A DNA stretch of 9,626 nucleotides from Paracoccaceae bacterium (GTDB lineage: Bacteria; Pseudomonadota; Alphaproteobacteria; Rhodobacterales; Rhodobacteraceae), in assembly GCA_007121055.1 (NCBI GenBank), contig SKMM01000280.1:1-9626 (forward strand), given 5' to 3'. The notes beneath the pieces are model-generated. The model was given only the letters and a program-made list of their open reading frames with translations, searched no databases and was not told the DNA's origin. Positions 1-6,286 of this stretch are shown here, in pieces (the stretch's first letter is position 1; each line of letters opens with the position of its first letter). Both the position numbers and the translations under genes were made by a program.

Positions 1-2
1 AT

Positions 3-26
3 TGTGACCGTTCCTGCGGCGTCACA
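3..26. repeat. Perfect inverted repeat upstream of carD
   Basis: TGTGAC (3-8) and its exact reverse complement GTCACA (21-26) are separated by 12 bases. The half-sites resemble those of CRP/FNR-family regulators, but the usual CRP palindrome has about 6 bases between TGTGA and TCACA, and here there are 14. It could be an operator just upstream of the candidate carD promoter, the tip of an upstream transcript, or chance. The left edge of the window prevents a better reading. Confidence 0.3.
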
Positions 27-37
27 GGGCCGTCCTG

Positions 38-67
38 CTTGGAATCAGGGCGCCCATATGGTATACA
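38..67 (+). promoter_or_regulatory. Candidate carD promoter
   Basis: A -35-like CTTGGA/TTGGAA (38-44) is followed 17 bases later by TATACA (62-67), the start of TATACAAT. This is the most AT-rich stretch in an otherwise very GC-rich leader, and the spacing suits a housekeeping sigma factor. A start near base 74 would give carD a leader of about 160 bases. The call rests on motif and position only. The first 118 bases hold no credible coding tail on either strand: the open stretches are short and resemble no family I know. Confidence 0.4.
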
Positions 68-145
68 ATACGAACCAATGACGCCGAGACCCGACTCGCA
101 TCGACATGGCCAGCGCCTGTGCGATGCCTCTTCAGCGCCCGTCGA

Positions 146-175
146 GCCGCTCTCCGGACCTTTCGGCCCGGCGGC
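146..175 (+). other. Hairpin in the carD leader
   Basis: CCGGACC (154-160) pairs with GGCCCGG (165-171) around a TTTC loop, with one A-C mismatch. GCCG (146-149) with CGGC (172-175) extends the stem across a bulge. It lies about 60 bases before the carD start. There is no uridine run after it, so it is not an obvious terminator. It may affect carD mRNA stability or translation, or merely reflect GC richness. Confidence 0.25.
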
Positions 176-236
176 GGGTTTCTGTCGGCCGGCCATGGAA
201 CGGGTGACTTAACGGAGCCTGCGAGGAAAGCGCCGC

Positions 237-746
237 ATGACCAAGAACAAGAAAGCCGAGTTTCGCCCCAACGAATTCGTCGTGTACCCGGCCCATGGCG
301 TCGGACGCATCATGTCCATCGAGGAACAGGAGGTCGCGGGCATGAGGCTGGAACTGTTCGTGATCTCGTTCGAGAAGGACAAGATGACCCTCCGCGTCCC
401 GACCGCGCGCGCGAGCGAGATCGGCATGCGCACGCTGTCCACACCCGACGTCGTGACCAAGGCGCTGGAAACGCTGAAGGGCAAGGCCCGGGTGAAGCGC
501 GCCATGTGGTCGCGCCGCGCGCAGGAATACGAACAGAAGATCAACTCGGGCGATCTTCTGTCCATCGCCGAGGTGGTGCGCGACCTGCACCGCGCCGACG
601 ACCAGCGCGAACAGTCCTATTCCGAACGCCAGCTCTACGAGGCCGCGCTCGAGCGGCTGACCCGCGAAGTTGCCGCCGTCTCCGGCACCGACGAGGCCGG
701 CGCCCAGAAGCAGGTCGACGAGGTCCTGCTCAGCCGCGCCGCCTGA
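237..746 (+). CDS. carD: CarD family RNA polymerase-binding transcriptional regulator
   Basis: The 169-residue product matches the CarD/CdnL family throughout. Residues 9-66 form the Tudor-like RNA polymerase-interacting domain (FRPNEFVVYPAHGVGRI, then a beta-rich stretch ending near MRTL). Residues 75-165 form the helical DNA-binding domain. W91 in MWSRRAQEY aligns with the conserved tryptophan (W85 of Mycobacterium tuberculosis CarD) that wedges into the upstream edge of the open promoter bubble. The following SGDLLSIAEVVRDLHR segment is also typical. In the family, CarD binds the polymerase beta subunit and stabilises open complexes; in Rhodobacter sphaeroides it activates rRNA and many other promoters. 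The ATG is preceded by GAGGA (223-227) at nine bases, supporting this start. The gene appears monocistronic: its own promoter candidate lies upstream and a strong terminator follows. No key residue is missing. Confidence 0.95.
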   Translation: MTKNKKAEFRPNEFVVYPAHGVGRIMSIEEQEVAGMRLELFVISFEKDKMTLRVPTARASEIGMRTLSTPDVVTKALETLKGKARVKRAMWSRRAQEYEQKINSGDLLSIAEVVRDLHRADDQREQSYSERQLYEAALERLTREVAAVSGTDEAGAQKQVDEVLLSRAA

Positions 747-768
747 CCCGGGCCCACAGCGTCCCACG

Positions 769-797
769 CCGCCGCCCCCCGGGCGGCGGTCTTTTTT
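769..797 (+). terminator. Intrinsic terminator of carD
   Basis: A perfect 9-base-pair GC stem, CCGCCGCCC (769-777) with GGGCGGCGG (781-789), closes a CCC loop. It is followed by TC and six T residues (792-797). It starts 22 bases after the carD stop codon and is the clearest rho-independent terminator in the window. It separates carD from yidC transcriptionally. Confidence 0.92.
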
Positions 798-861
798 GGC
801 CCGGCTGCGCGGGCAGCGGCCTACCGCCGCCCCGATCACAGCCGGCACAGCAGGGGCGAAA

Positions 862-897
862 CAGCTTGACGCCGCGGGCCCCAGCAGGTTGAAGCTG
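862..897 (+). promoter_or_regulatory. Candidate yidC promoter region with inverted repeat
   Basis: The sequence has a good -35-like CTTGAC (865-870) upstream of yidC, but the matching -10 position (about 889-894, TTGAAG) is poor. The same stretch is flanked by a perfect inverted repeat, CAGCTT (862-867) and AAGCTG (892-897), with 24 bases between. Because carD ends in a strong terminator, yidC needs its own promoter somewhere in 798-935, and this is the best candidate. It is not a strong match. Confidence 0.3.
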
Positions 898-935
898 CGC
901 CCGACAATCCCACAGCGAGAACCAGCGGGCCTGCG

Positions 936-2726
936 ATGGACGATCAGAACCGAAATCTCATTCTCGCCACGGCGCTCAGCTTTCTGGTGATCCTGGTGTG
1001 GTTCGTGGCGTTTCCGCCGCCCGAACCCACCCCGCGCGACGCCACCGAAACCGCCGAGATGGCCGGCGAGCCCGACGTGCCCGGCCTCGACGGCGCCGCG
1101 CCGGGCGACGAGACGGCCGAGGCCATGGAGCTGCCGCGCGTGGATATCGACACGCCGCGGCTGACCGGCACGATCAACCTGCAGGGCGGCCGCATCGACG
1201 ACCTGTCGCTGCGCGACTTCCGCGAAACCCTCGACCCCGACAGCGACATCGTCCAGCTGCTGACCGCCGAGGGCACCGAGGAGGCCTTCTACGCCCTGTG
1301 GGGCTGGCGCCCGGGCTCCGGCCTCGACTGGGACCGGGTCCCCGGCCCCAACACCGCCTGGGAGCTGGCCGAGGGCGACACGCTCGCGCCAAACCGGCCG
1401 GTGGTGCTGGAATGGGACAATGGCGCCGGCCTCACCTTCACCCGCCGCTTCGAGGTCGACGAGAACTTCATGTTCACCGTCAGACAGACGGTGGAGAACG
1501 CCGGCGACAGCACCGTCCGCCTGGCCCCGTTCGGCCTGATCTCGCGCCACGGCGAACCTTCCGACCTCGAGAACTTCTTCATCCTCCACGAAGGCATGAT
1601 CAAGGTCACCGACGGCAACCTGACCGAGGATAGTTACAGCCGCATGCGCGGCTTCCGGGTGTCCGAGCGCGAGGGCACCAACGCCTCGGTCACCGAAGTG
1701 CGCGAGAACGGCTGGCTCGGCTTCACCGACAAGTACTGGATGGCCACGCTGATCCCGCAGCCCGGCCAGGCCTTCACCGCCGTGGCCCGCTACGTCCCCG
1801 CCCGCGACGTGTTTCAGACCCGCGCCGACCTGCCCATCGAGGTGGTGGGCCCGGGCGAGCGCGCCGAGGTCTCCTCCATGTTCTTCGCGGGTGCCAAGGA
1901 ATGGACGGTCATCCGCAACTACGAGCGCAACCTCGGCATCGACCGCTTCATCGACTCGATCGACTGGGGCTGGTTCTTCTTCCTGACCAAGCCGATCTTC
2001 GCGGTGCTCTACTGGGTCAACTCCTTCATCGGCAACATGGGCTGGTCCATCATCACGCTGACGCTGATGATCAAGATCGTGCTGCTGCCGCTGGCGTGGA
2101 AATCCTACGTCTCCATGGCCAAGATGAAGGAACTGCAGCCCGAGATGATGGCCATCAAGGAGCGCGCGGGCGACGACAAGCAGAAGCTCCAGAAGGAGAT
2201 GATCGAGCTCTACAAGACCAAGAAGGTGAACCCGGCCGCGGGCTGCCTTCCGATCCTGCTGCAGATCCCGATCTTCTTCGCGCTCTACAAGGTGATCTTC
2301 GTCACCATTGAGCTGCGCCATGCGCCCTGGTTCGGCCCGTTCCAGGACCTCTCGGCGCCCGACCCGACCTCGATCATCAACCTGTTCGGCCTGCTGCCCT
2401 GGGGCGCGCCCGAGCCCGGCTCGATCCTGGGCTATGTCTTCATCGGCATCCTTCCGATCCTTCTGGGCGTGTCGATGTTCTTCCAGATGAAGCTGAACCC
2501 CGCGCCCACGGACAAGATGCAGGCCACGATCTTCAATTGGATGCCCTGGGTGTTCATGTTCCTGCTGGGGATCTTCGCGTCGGGCCTCGTGCTCTACTGG
2601 ATTGCCAACAACGTCATCACCTTCGTGCAGCAGTACTTCATCATGTGGCGCAGCGGGCATCGACCGGACCTGCTCGGCAACATCACGGGGGGGCTGCGGC
2701 GCAAGGGCGACCGGCCGGCGAAATGA
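936..2726 (+). CDS. yidC: Membrane protein insertase YidC
   Basis: YidC (Oxa1 family) inserts and folds inner-membrane proteins, alone or with SecYEG. The 596-residue product has the Gram-negative layout: an N-terminal anchor (about residues 8-26), a Pro/Glu-rich acidic linker (27-66), a large periplasmic beta domain (about 70-330), then the conserved five-helix core (about 345-570). The core contains SMAKMKELQPEM, GDDKQKLQKEMIELYK and KKVNPAAGCLPILLQIPIFFALYKV, all family hallmarks. The hydrophilic-groove positive charge, R366 in Escherichia coli, is K380 here, preceded by T376 (E. coli T362). A basic C-terminal tail (GGLRRKGDRPAK) is expected for ribosome contact. The ATG gives the standard MDDQNRN start, although the ribosome-binding site is weak. 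No rnpA or yidD lies directly upstream; carD is there instead. A MOSC gene and engB follow on the same strand. Confidence 0.97.
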   Translation: MDDQNRNLILATALSFLVILVWFVAFPPPEPTPRDATETAEMAGEPDVPGLDGAAPGDETAEAMELPRVDIDTPRLTGTINLQGGRIDDLSLRDFRETLDPDSDIVQLLTAEGTEEAFYALWGWRPGSGLDWDRVPGPNTAWELAEGDTLAPNRPVVLEWDNGAGLTFTRRFEVDENFMFTVRQTVENAGDSTVRLAPFGLISRHGEPSDLENFFILHEGMIKVTDGNLTEDSYSRMRGFRVSEREGTNASVTEVRENGWLGFTDKYWMATLIPQPGQAFTAVARYVPARDVFQTRADLPIEVVGPGERAEVSSMFFAGAKEWTVIRNYERNLGIDRFIDSIDWGWFFFLTKPIFAVLYWVNSFIGNMGWSIITLTLMIKIVLLPLAWKSYVSMAKMKELQPEMMAIKERAGDDKQKLQKEMIELYKTKKVNPAAGCLPILLQIPIFFALYKVIFVTIELRHAPWFGPFQDLSAPDPTSIINLFGLLPWGAPEPGSILGYVFIGILPILLGVSMFFQMKLNPAPTDKMQATIFNWMPWVFMFLLGIFASGLVLYWIANNVITFVQQYFIMWRSGHRPDLLGNITGGLRRKGDRPAK

Positions 2727-2731
2727 CGGGC

Positions 2732-2760
2732 GCGTCCCCGCCTCGGCCGCGCCGGGGCGC
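2732..2760 (+). other. Intercistronic hairpin after yidC
   Basis: GCG-T-CCCCG (2732-2740) pairs with CGGGGCGC (2753-2760), leaving T2735 bulged and a 12-base loop. It begins six bases after the yidC stop codon and has no T run, so it is unlikely to terminate transcription. It could set the 3' boundary of stable yidC mRNA relative to the downstream genes. Confidence 0.3.
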
Positions 2761-2771
2761 ACGATCCCTCA

Positions 2772-2784
2772 CCCCGTGCGGGGG
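2772..2784 (+). promoter_or_regulatory. Hairpin overlapping the MOSC-gene ribosome-binding site
   Basis: CCCC (2772-2775) can pair with GGGG (2780-2783) around GTGC. The G run 2780-2784 is the only Shine-Dalgarno-like sequence before the ATG at 2791, six bases away. If the hairpin forms, it would hide the ribosome-binding site and lower translation of the MOSC gene relative to yidC. The stem is short, so this is suggestive only. Confidence 0.25.
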
Positions 2785-2790
2785 CCGGCG

Positions 2791-3540
2791 ATGACTGGCC
2801 CGGCGCGGCTGGCGCATATCGTCCGGCACCCGATCAAGGCCGTGGGCGTGGAGGAGCTGGAGGCCACCACCCTCACCCCCGGCCAGCCCCTGCCCGGCGA
2901 CCGCGCCTGGGCGGTCGCCCACGCCGCCGCCCAGCTGGGCGAGGGCTGGGTGCCCAAGATGAATTTCCTGCGCGGCGTCTCCGGACCCGAACTGATGGCG
3001 ATCCGCGCCGAGACCGGGCCCGACGGCCGCCTCACCCTCACCCACCCCCGCGCCGACAGCCTCGACTTCGACCCGGAGGCGGAGGGCGACCGGCTCGTGG
3101 CGTGGATCGCCCCGCTCTGGCCCGAGGGCCGCCCGGCGCCCCAGCGCCTCGTGCGCGCCCCGCAGACGGGCTTCTGCGACATCCCCGACCCGTGGCTGTC
3201 GATCCTGTCGCTGGTGTCCCTGCGGGTGCTGTCGCAGCGCATGGGCCGCGACCTCTCGATCCACCGCTTCCGCGGCAACCTCTGGCTCGACGGCCTCGCG
3301 CCGTGGGAGGAGTTCGACCTCGTTGGCCACCGCCTGCGCATCGGTGGCACCCTGCTGGCGGTGCGCGAACGCATCACCCGCTGCAAGGCCACCACCGCCA
3401 ACCCGGACACCGGCCGCTACGACGCCGACACGCTGGGCGCGCTGGAGGAGGGCTGGGGCCACACCGATTTCGGCATCTACGCCGAGGTGCTGGAGGGCGG
3501 CCCCATCCGCACCGGCGACGCGGTGGAGATCCTGCCGTGA
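2791..3540 (+). CDS. MOSC domain-containing protein
   Basis: The 249-residue product has an N-terminal MOSC_N-type beta-barrel segment (residues 5-100, with HPIKAVGVEEL and PGDRAWAV) and a C-terminal MOSC domain (about 120-248). RFRGNLWLDG (159-168), RITRCKATTANPDTG (194-208) and the closing GDAVEILP are typical. C198 is the cysteine conserved in MOSC domains, which are related to the Moco sulfurase C-terminal domain and are thought to carry sulfur or bind Moco; the same fold occurs in YiiM, YcbX and mARC proteins. No Fe-S ferredoxin domain is attached, unlike YcbX. The reaction and partner are unknown. An upstream in-frame extension from 2602 is open but would overlap yidC, so the ATG at 2791 is preferred. 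The gene sits between yidC and engB and overlaps engB, so the three are probably co-transcribed. A formate dehydrogenase operon that needs Moco lies further right on the other strand. Confidence 0.88.
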   Translation: MTGPARLAHIVRHPIKAVGVEELEATTLTPGQPLPGDRAWAVAHAAAQLGEGWVPKMNFLRGVSGPELMAIRAETGPDGRLTLTHPRADSLDFDPEAEGDRLVAWIAPLWPEGRPAPQRLVRAPQTGFCDIPDPWLSILSLVSLRVLSQRMGRDLSIHRFRGNLWLDGLAPWEEFDLVGHRLRIGGTLLAVRERITRCKATTANPDTGRYDADTLGALEEGWGHTDFGIYAEVLEGGPIRTGDAVEILP

Positions 3541-4187
3541 CCCTCCCCTTCCCGCTCGCCTCCGAACCCGAGGCCGAGGCCGCCGAGCGCGGCCGCAAGC
3601 TGTTTGCCGGCCCCGTGGACTTCCTCAAGGGCGTGGTGGCGCTGGAGGGCCTTCCGCCCGCCGACCGGGCCGAGGTCTGCTTCGCCGGCCGGTCCAACGT
3701 CGGCAAGTCGTCGCTGATCAACGCGCTCACCGGCCGCAAGGGCCTCGCCCGCGCCTCTAACACCCCCGGCCGCACGCAGGAGATCAACTACTTCACCCTC
3801 GGCCCGGACCATTACCTCGTGGACCTGCCCGGCTATGGCTTCGCCGAGGCCCCCAAGCCCGTCGTGGCCCGCTGGCAGGCCCTCCTGCGCGCCTATCTGG
3901 CGGGCCGCCCCACCCTGCGCCGGGCCTTCGTCCTGATCGACCACCGCCACGGCGTGAAGCCCCCCGACGCCGAGATCATGGACCTCCTCGACCGCGCCGC
4001 GGTGCCCTTCCAGGCGGTGCTGACCAAGGCCGACAAGGTCAAGGCCGCTGAGCGCGACCGCATCCTCGCGCAGGTCCGCACCGCCCTGGCCCGCCACCCG
4101 GCATCCTACCCCGAGATCATCGTGACCTCGTCCGAGACCGGCGACGGGCTGCCCACACTCCGCGCCACCATCGCCGCGTTCGCCTGA
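3537..4187 (+). CDS. engB: Ribosome biogenesis GTP-binding protein EngB/YsxC (YihA)
   Basis: EngB is an essential small GTPase needed for late assembly of the 50S ribosomal subunit. The 216-residue product carries all G motifs: G1 GRSNVGKS (51-58), G2 NTPGRTQ (75-81) with the family-specific RTQ, G3 DLPGYG (96-101), G4 TKAD (163-166) and G5 TSSETGDG (197-204). Its length is normal. The start is GTG at 3537, overlapping the TGA of the MOSC gene as GTGA, with GGAG (3525-3528) eight bases upstream. The reading frame is open much further upstream inside the MOSC gene, but that part is shadow sequence. The overlap implies translational coupling with the MOSC gene. The gene meets the bactofilin gene tail to tail, and no U-rich terminator on the plus strand follows it. 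Confidence 0.95.
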   Translation: MTLPFPLASEPEAEAAERGRKLFAGPVDFLKGVVALEGLPPADRAEVCFAGRSNVGKSSLINALTGRKGLARASNTPGRTQEINYFTLGPDHYLVDLPGYGFAEAPKPVVARWQALLRAYLAGRPTLRRAFVLIDHRHGVKPPDAEIMDLLDRAAVPFQAVLTKADKVKAAERDRILAQVRTALARHPASYPEIIVTSSETGDGLPTLRATIAAFA

Positions 4188-4199
4188 CGCCTGAACATG

Positions 4200-4230
4200 A
4201 AAAAGCCCCGCCGGCGCAGGCCGCGGGGCT
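4200..4230 (-). terminator. Intrinsic terminator of the M23-bactofilin operon
   Basis: Read on the minus strand, AGCCCCGC (4230-4223) pairs with GCGGGGCT (4211-4204) in an 8-base-pair stem with an 11-base loop. A T run follows (the As at 4200-4204 on the plus strand, sharing the last paired base). It lies about 50 bases past the bactofilin stop. On the plus strand the stem is followed by CCCTCCC, not T, so it should terminate only the leftward transcript efficiently. Confidence 0.75.
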
Positions 4231-4259
4231 CCCTCCCGGGTACTTTCCACGGACGCCGT

Positions 4260-4282
4260 CAAAGACGCGCCCGGAGGCGTCA
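4260..4282 (-). other. Weak hairpin at the bactofilin stop codon
   Basis: On the minus strand GACGC (4281-4277, overlapping the TGA) can pair with GCGTC (4268-4264) across an 8-base loop, followed by TTTG. It is a weak terminator-like element placed before the stronger one at 4200-4230. It may be a first pause or an mRNA end-protecting stem. Confidence 0.2.
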
Positions 4283-4837
4283 GCTCTGGCCAGCCGCCTT
4301 GGCGGGCGCAGGACCGGGCCGATTCGCCTGCGGCTGGGCCGCCGCAGGAGCCGGCTGGGGCCGTGTCTCGGCCCGCGGCGCCTGGCCCTTGCCCGAATTG
4401 ATCGGGTCGTCCTGGCGCTGAACCGAGCCCTCGAAATGCGCGCCCGATTCGATGGCGATGGTCTTGTGGATGATGTCCCCCTCCACCCGCGCCGAGGACG
4501 ACAGCCGCACCTTCAGGCCGCGCACGCGTCCCACGATGCGGCCGTTGATGACCACGTCATCGGCCACGATCTCGCCGCGGATGGTGGCGCCCTCGCCCAC
4601 GGTCAGCAGATGCGCGCGGATGTCGCCATCCACCGTTCCCTCGACCACGATGTCGCCGGTGGTGCGCAGGTTCCCGGTCACCGTCAGGTCAGCCGAAAGA
4701 ACAGACGCGGGCGGCTTGGGCCGCGTGGACGTCTCGGGGGCGGAGCTGGGACGGGCGGCGGTGGCTTCCACGGGGCGGGGACCTTCCTCTGTGGCCTTGG
4801 CGGGGCCGGGATCGTTGATCCTGCTCTTAGAAAACAT
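4280..4837 (-). CDS. Bactofilin (polymer-forming cytoskeletal protein)
   Basis: Bactofilins self-assemble without nucleotide into filaments on the inner face of the membrane and recruit cell-wall enzymes. The 185-residue product has a proline-rich N-terminal tail (1-45), a beta-helical core (about 46-140) and a Pro/Ala/Gln-rich disordered C-terminal tail (141-185). The core shows the expected short repeats of about 17-18 residues: TVTGNLRTTGDIVVEGTV, DGDIRAHLLTVGEGATI, RGEIVADDVVINGRI, and then VRGLKVRLSSSARVEGDI. The N-terminal MFSKS resembles the membrane-targeting start seen in Caulobacter and Hyphomonas BacA. The ATG overlaps the last 11 bases of the upstream M23 peptidase gene and has little of its own ribosome-binding site, so translation is probably coupled. 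The pairing suggests it positions that peptidase. No frameshift or missing segment is seen. Confidence 0.93.
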   Translation of the reverse strand: MFSKSRINDPGPAKATEEGPRPVEATAARPSSAPETSTRPKPPASVLSADLTVTGNLRTTGDIVVEGTVDGDIRAHLLTVGEGATIRGEIVADDVVINGRIVGRVRGLKVRLSSSARVEGDIIHKTIAIESGAHFEGSVQRQDDPINSGKGQAPRAETRPQPAPAAAQPQANRPGPAPAKAAGQS

Positions 4838-6161
4838 TTCTGGCAGCCCTTATGTAGGTCATCGGGTCGATCGGCCTGCCGTTCAGATGCACCTCGTAGT
4901 GCAGGTGCACGCCGGTCGACCTCCCCGTGGTCCCCATACCACCGATCCGATCCCCGCGCGAGACCCTTTGCCCCGCGCGCACGTCTATGGAGTGCAGGTG
5001 GGCATAGAGCGTCTCGATCCCGAAGGCATGGCGCACGATCACCGTGTTGCCGAAGCCCCCGCGCCAGCCGGCATGGGTCACCACGCCGTCCGCGGTGGTG
5101 CGGATGGCGGTGCCGCGCGGCCCGGCGAAATCCACCCCGTTGTGTTGCCGCGTCCGCCCGGTCTTGGGGTCGCGGCGGGTGCCAAAGCCCGAGGTGAAGC
5201 GGACGTTGCCCGCACGCACAGGCTCGGCGAAGGGGGCGCGTTCGGCGGCGATGCGGAACAGGTTGATGCGGTCGAGACCGGCGAGGATCTCGTTGACGCG
5301 CACTTCCTCGGCGTCGGGCTCCAGCGACCCGCGGGTGGAGATCGAGATCGGCCGCAGCCGGTCCTCGGGGCCGGCATGGGCGCTGCGCACCTGGTCGAGA
5401 ATGCGCTCGGGCGGCAGGCCCGCGTCGCGGAATACCCGCTCCAGCGGCTTCATCGCCACGCCCACGGCCTCCTCCAGACGGCTGAAGACGCGGTCGTTGC
5501 GCTCCTCGCGCAGGCGGGCCTCCAGCGTCAGGTGCTCCACCTCGCGGCGCGCCTGTTCGGCGGCGTCGGCGATCGAATCGCGCTGCTCCGCGGTCTCCTC
5601 CAGCGCGGTCAGAAGGAACTCCAGCGTGTCCTGCATGTCCTCGGCGCGGCGCTCGGGGCTGCGGCCCTCGACCAGCTGCGCCTCGCTCAGCGCCACCAGC
5701 TCGCGCCGGGCCGCGTCGCGCTCGGCCATGGTGCGGCGCAGCGTGGCCTGGATGACGGTGATTCCCGTCTCCATCTCCTTGCGCCGCTCCTCCGAGGCGA
5801 GCAGCGCCGACTGCATCTGCGACACCTTCTCCAGCGCCACCGTGAAGCGTTCCTGCGCCATCAGCGCCTCTTCGGCCCGCTGGTCCCGCTCCGCCGCCAT
5901 CTCGTTGAGGCGCTGCTCATAAAGCGCCTGCTCGCGCGCGGCCTGGTCGCGCAGGGCACCGGCGCCGATGCTGTCCATCAGGAAGATCGCCGTCACCACA
6001 ACGGTCCAGCAGATCACCAGCCCCGTGCCCACCATCGCCGCCAGCTGCGACGAGGGGCTCAGCCGGATGTAGCGGGTAACGCCCTCCGACCGCAGGAACA
6101 GACGCTTTTCCGGAATGCGGCGCGAAAGCGCCTTGTCGACATGCTCGATCAGGCTTCGCAA
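4827..6161 (-). CDS. Membrane-anchored M23 (LytM-type) peptidoglycan endopeptidase with coiled coil
   Basis: The 444-residue product has a basic cytoplasmic N-terminus (1-38), one membrane helix (about 40-62), a long Glu/Arg/Ala-rich coiled coil (about 70-245), a linker, and a C-terminal M23 domain (about 315-435). The zinc and catalytic residues of LytM-type enzymes are intact: H340 and D344 (HNGVD), H388 (YAHLHS), H419 and H421 (HLHYEV). It should therefore be an active periplasmic hydrolase of peptide cross-links, unlike degenerate EnvC/NlpD-type activators. The start is TTG at 6161, preceded by G-rich sequence. No ATG lies in frame before residue 43, which is inside the membrane helix, so the TTG is needed to keep the anchor. 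The gene overlaps the bactofilin gene by 11 bases. In Hyphomonas neptunium a bactofilin and the M23 enzyme LmdC work together in shape control, and this pair looks equivalent, though that is inference from layout. Confidence 0.9.
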   Translation of the reverse strand: MRSLIEHVDKALSRRIPEKRLFLRSEGVTRYIRLSPSSQLAAMVGTGLVICWTVVVTAIFLMDSIGAGALRDQAAREQALYEQRLNEMAAERDQRAEEALMAQERFTVALEKVSQMQSALLASEERRKEMETGITVIQATLRRTMAERDAARRELVALSEAQLVEGRSPERRAEDMQDTLEFLLTALEETAEQRDSIADAAEQARREVEHLTLEARLREERNDRVFSRLEEAVGVAMKPLERVFRDAGLPPERILDQVRSAHAGPEDRLRPISISTRGSLEPDAEEVRVNEILAGLDRINLFRIAAERAPFAEPVRAGNVRFTSGFGTRRDPKTGRTRQHNGVDFAGPRGTAIRTTADGVVTHAGWRGGFGNTVIVRHAFGIETLYAHLHSIDVRAGQRVSRGDRIGGMGTTGRSTGVHLHYEVHLNGRPIDPMTYIRAARNVF

Positions 6162-6227
6162 TGGCCCCGTCCCGTCCCGACTTCTGCCTCTCGCCCCCGG
6201 CCGTTGGCCGTCCGTGGGGTGGGGCAG

Positions 6228-6256
6228 GTGTAGGCGCGGCGGAGGAAGGGGTGCAA
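6228..6256 (-). promoter_or_regulatory. Possible promoter of the M23-bactofilin operon
   Basis: On the minus strand TTGCAC (6256-6251) is followed after 17 bases by CTACAC (6233-6228), some 65 bases before the TTG start. Spacing and position fit a promoter, but the -10 match is poor and the region is GC-rich. It is offered only as the best candidate in the gap. Confidence 0.22.
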
Positions 6257-6286
6257 CCCTTGTGGCCTTTGGTTCCCGATTTGCGT

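Noticed and set aside
3..26. A canonical CRP/FNR binding site
   Set aside because: The half-sites look right but the spacing is about 8 bases too long, so I report it only as an inverted repeat.
1..118. Tail of an upstream gene (for example a ferredoxin, fdxA) at the left edge
   Set aside because: None of the open stretches reads like a ferredoxin C-terminus, and the minus-strand starts there run into stops within about 20 codons.
132..2762. An uninterrupted 876-codon minus-strand frame across carD, the terminator and yidC
   Set aside because: It is antisense to two clear conserved genes, crosses a terminator, and its product is a His/Gly/Arg/Asp-rich low-complexity sequence typical of shadow frames in high-GC DNA.
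2602..2790. Upstream in-frame extension of the MOSC protein into yidC
   Set aside because: The extension overlaps the yidC 3' end and lacks MOSC_N features; the domain begins directly after the ATG at 2791.
3102..3536. Upstream in-frame extension of engB to 3102
   Set aside because: It would overlap most of the MOSC domain in another frame. The GTG at 3537 with GGAG at eight bases gives the normal EngB length.
4452..6233. A 593-codon plus-strand frame opposite the bactofilin and M23 genes
   Set aside because: It mirrors two recognisable proteins on the other strand and has shadow-type composition with no domain I recognise.
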